A stretch of 64,000 bases of DNA, from positions 248,001-312,000 of the forward strand of contig NZ_ACJN02000002.1 of the NCBI RefSeq assembly GCF_000174435.1, in the 5' to 3' direction. Origin of the DNA: Desulfonatronospira thiodismutans ASO3-1 (lineage in GTDB: Bacteria > Desulfobacterota > Desulfovibrionia > Desulfovibrionales > Desulfonatronovibrionaceae). Shown one piece after another: positions 61,681 to 64,000 of this stretch. Positions within the stretch are counted from its first letter, which is position 1, and each line of letters begins with the position of its first letter. The notes beneath the pieces are model-generated. The model did not search any database. It worked only from the letters and a program-made list of their open reading frames with translations, and was not told where the DNA came from. A program made the translations under genes and the position numbers.

Positions 61681-62541
61681 TTATACATGTGGACCGGGGA
61701 AATCTTTGGGAGGCAGGCGTAGGCCGCGCTGGAGAATCCAGTCCCTGACCCCCTCTTTAAGGAGTTTATGATACCTCTCCAGGCCTCCCAGCCCCTGCAG
61801 GCCGAAAAAAAAGTTGATTTCCAGCAGCATAGGCACAGGCTCTCCCGGCCCGGCATGATCAAAGAGGACGTCTATGCCGGCAAGGTTGATGCCGCTGGCC
61901 GCACAAAGCTTTTGCACCAGAGATCGCCCCTTTTCTTGCAGTTCCGGGTCTGAATAAAAATCCACAAACCCGCCCTGGGCCAGGTTGTGCTGGACTTTGC
62001 CCGCCTGTGGCTGCACCCGCCAGTAACTGTACAGGTGCTCATGAATGACCACCACCCTCAGGGTCCTGTTCCCGGCATCCAGGGCTTTCTGGACCAGAAA
62101 GCTCTGGATGCCGCTTTTCTCCATGCCATTAAAGACACCTAGAACCTTTGCGGCCTCAGCCGGGTTGTCCACGCGGTAGACCAGACTGCCCTCCCCCCCT
62201 GCTGAATGTTTGATAATGACCGGATAGGTTATTGACTCCAGGTAGCCGGGCAGGCAGTCCCGGGTGTGTTCAAAAAGATCAGTGCCTGGATGGGGCAGGC
62301 CGTGTTCCCTGAAAAGCCGGATATCTCCTGGCTTGCCCGGATACCGGTAGCGGCTGCTGTAATCAGGAAAGACATTTGCGCAGCAGGATACTGCCTCCCG
62401 GTATAGTCCGGGCAACCTCCCCGGAGGCAGGATCACCGCCGACGCCCTGCGCATGAGAGCTGTGTCTTTCTCATCCAGTTCGCGTCCTGCATAAAGCCGG
62501 AACCTGTCCCCGTAAAAACAGGGATGATAGGAAAGGATCAT
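61681..62541 (-). CDS. ATP-grasp (RimK-like) ligase
   Basis: Protein of 286 residues. ATP-grasp landmarks are YPVIIKHSAGGEGSLVYRVD, FLVQKALDAGNRTLRVVVIH, YSYWRVQP, GIDVLFD and PVPMLLEINFFFGLQGL with the metal-binding Glu/Asn. It probably joins an amino acid to an acyl acceptor. Substrates not deducible; 28 bases downstream of malate synthase. Confidence 0.85.
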   Translation of the reverse strand: MILSYHPCFYGDRFRLYAGRELDEKDTALMRRASAVILPPGRLPGLYREAVSCCANVFPDYSSRYRYPGKPGDIRLFREHGLPHPGTDLFEHTRDCLPGYLESITYPVIIKHSAGGEGSLVYRVDNPAEAAKVLGVFNGMEKSGIQSFLVQKALDAGNRTLRVVVIHEHLYSYWRVQPQAGKVQHNLAQGGFVDFYSDPELQEKGRSLVQKLCAASGINLAGIDVLFDHAGPGEPVPMLLEINFFFGLQGLGGLERYHKLLKEGVRDWILQRGLRLPPKDFPGPHV

Positions 62542-62568
62542 ATTGATCTACTACCTGCCCTGGCAGCT

Positions 62569-64000
62569 TTACACTCCAAATCTGGACTTGGCCTCTCTTC
62601 TTTTGGAGTGCAGGATGGGTTCTGTATAGCCGCTGGGCTGACTGCGCCCCTCAAACACCAGATCGCAGGCGGCCTGAAAGGCCGGACTGGAGTCAAAATC
62701 CCTGCTCATGGGCCTGTACATCAGGTCGTGTGCATTCTGACGGTCCACTACTGTGGCCATTTTCCTTAGCACCTCCAGTACCTCCTCCCGGGTGCACAGG
62801 CCATGATGCAGCCAGTTGGCCATGTGCTGACTGGATATGCGCAAGGTGGCCCGGTCTTCCATGAGCCCGGTGTCACTTATATCCGGTACCGTGGAGCAGC
62901 CTATGCCCTGCTCCACCCAGCGCACCACGTATCCCAGGATGCTCTGGGCGTTGGTCTCCAGTTCCTGGCGTATTTCTTCAGACGAAGGCATTTTGTCCTT
63001 TATAACCGGGACGTTCAGCAGGTCGTCCAGTTTTGCCCGGCGCTGGCCTTCAAGCTCAGCCTGACGGGCATCCACATTCACCTGGTGATAATGGGTGGCG
63101 TGCAGGGTGGCGGCAGTGGGAGAAGGCACCCAGGCACAATTGGCCCCGGCCATGGGATGGGATAGCTTGTCCATAACCATCTCGCGCATCTCCGCCGGTT
63201 TGGGCCACATGCCCTTGCCTATCTGAGCCCGGCCCCGAAACCCGCAGGCCAGGCCTGTATCCACGTTCCAGTCCTCATAAGCCAGCATCCAGGGTTCTTT
63301 TTTCATGTCCCCCTTGCGCACCATGGCCCCGGCCTCCATGCTGGTATGGATCTCGTCACCGGTGCGGTCCAGAAAACCGGTATTGATAAAAATAATCCTT
63401 TCTCTGGCAACCCGGATACATTCCTTGAGATTCAGGGTGGTCCGGCGCTCCTCGTCCATTACCCCCACCTTCAGGGTATTTCGGGGCAGGCCCAGGGCAT
63501 CCTCCACCCTGGCAAAGAGCTCGCAGGTAAACTGCACCTCTTCCGGGCCGTGCATCTTGGGCTTGACTATGTACAGGCTGCCGCTGCGGCTGTTGCCAAA
63601 GCGCCCCTGGCCCTGCAGGTCGTGCATTCCGGCCAGAGCGGTAATCATGGTGTCCAGGATGCCCTCGAAAATTTCGCCCCCCTGGCCGTCCAGGACCGCA
63701 TCAGTGGTCATGAGATGCCCTACTGTGCGCACCAGCATAAGGCTTCTGCCCGGCAGGCAGAAGCTCTGCCCGTCAGGTGAAACGTAGCTTCTGTCGGGAT
63801 GCATTTCGCGTTTGATCAACTGGTCGTTTTTATAAAAGGCCGTTTCCAGCTCGCCCTTAAAAAGCCCCAGAAGATTGCTGTAAACCAGGGTCTTGTCCTC
63901 GGGATCCACTGCAGCCACTGAATCCTCGCAGTCCAGGATAGTGGTCACTGCAGACTCCAGAACCACATCCTTCACCCCGGCCGGGTGCCTTCCTCCCACA
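62569..64000 (-). CDS. glcB: Malate synthase G (5' end beyond window)
   Basis: 476 residues visible. Condenses glyoxylate with acetyl-CoA. [18 protein letters not shown] (catalytic region), [55 protein letters not shown] and [20 protein letters not shown] are strong GlcB segments. The N-terminus lies outside. Unusual gene for a strict sulfate reducer; no isocitrate lyase in view. Confidence 0.95.
   Translation of the reverse strand, partial: VGGRHPAGVKDVVLESAVTTILDCEDSVAAVDPEDKTLVYSNLLGLFKGELETAFYKNDQLIKREMHPDRSYVSPDGQSFCLPGRSLMLVRTVGHLMTTDAVLDGQGGEIFEGILDTMITALAGMHDLQGQGRFGNSRSGSLYIVKPKMHGPEEVQFTCELFARVEDALGLPRNTLKVGVMDEERRTTLNLKECIRVARERIIFINTGFLDRTGDEIHTSMEAGAMVRKGDMKKEPWMLAYEDWNVDTGLACGFRGRAQIGKGMWPKPAEMREMVMDKLSHPMAGANCAWVPSPTAATLHATHYHQVNVDARQAELEGQRRAKLDDLLNVPVIKDKMPSSEEIRQELETNAQSILGYVVRWVEQGIGCSTVPDISDTGLMEDRATLRISSQHMANWLHHGLCTREEVLEVLRKMATVVDRQNAHDLMYRPMSRDFDSSPAFQAACDLVFEGRSQPSGYTEPILHSKRREAKSRFGV

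Overview
The window reads as a chromosomal segment of a GC-moderate anaerobe, most likely a sulfate-reducing member of the Desulfobacterota (Desulfovibrionales-like). The basis is an HdrA-type heterodisulfide reductase subunit, a membrane protein fused to CCG-type Fe-S modules, a two-CW domain protein and general gene style. This is inference from protein families; there is no rRNA or marker gene to settle it. Housekeeping genes lie at both ends (hdrA at 1-805; argC, STAS/anti-sigma, SDR enzymes, SGNH hydrolase, ATP-grasp and malate synthase G at 52303-64000). Between them is a roughly 50-kb defence and mobile-element island.

Left part (1-20200): single-gene ATPase modules (AAA+PD-(D/E)XK, two DUF4143 ATPases, a phospholipase D-like + ATPase protein), an MntA-HepT toxin-antitoxin pair, and a degraded zone (13276-16014). 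In that zone an 8-bp-TSD MITE splits a gene, and fragments of restriction enzymes and of DUF4143 are duplicated. It ends in an IS66 element carrying a DruA-like DUF4338 gene.

Centre (20206-32378): a complete but unusually arranged type I-F CRISPR-Cas locus. cas2-3 is preceded by, and translationally overlaps, a WYL-domain regulator. Both are divergent from csy1-csy2-csy3-cas6f-cas1, which run straight into a leader and an array of 42 identical 28-bp repeats and 41 spacers of exactly 32 bp. The best candidate for undescribed biology is a CRISPR-repeat-like stem-loop at 28146-28173, directly in front of cas6f and overlapping its ribosome binding site. It has the same five-pair stem as the array repeat and the loop known from canonical I-F repeats, so Cas6f may bind or cut its own message.

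Right part (32400-51200): a RAYT transposase broken by a 55-bp palindrome; a second IS66 inside an ORF6N gene with an exact 95-bp flanking duplication; an McrBC restriction system; then a run of small toxin-antitoxin modules (HicAB, two RelE/HTH pairs, two BrnTA pairs, remnants of MazF and ParE), an IS630 element, and a TOTE-type primase-helicase. Four copies of a ~150-bp repeat and four of another element punctuate this run in the same orientation, so the island appears assembled cassette by cassette. Many remnants (methylase, Res, McrC, zinc-finger, flavodoxin, DUF4160) show rapid turnover.

All functional statements come from reading sequence motifs; no database search was run.
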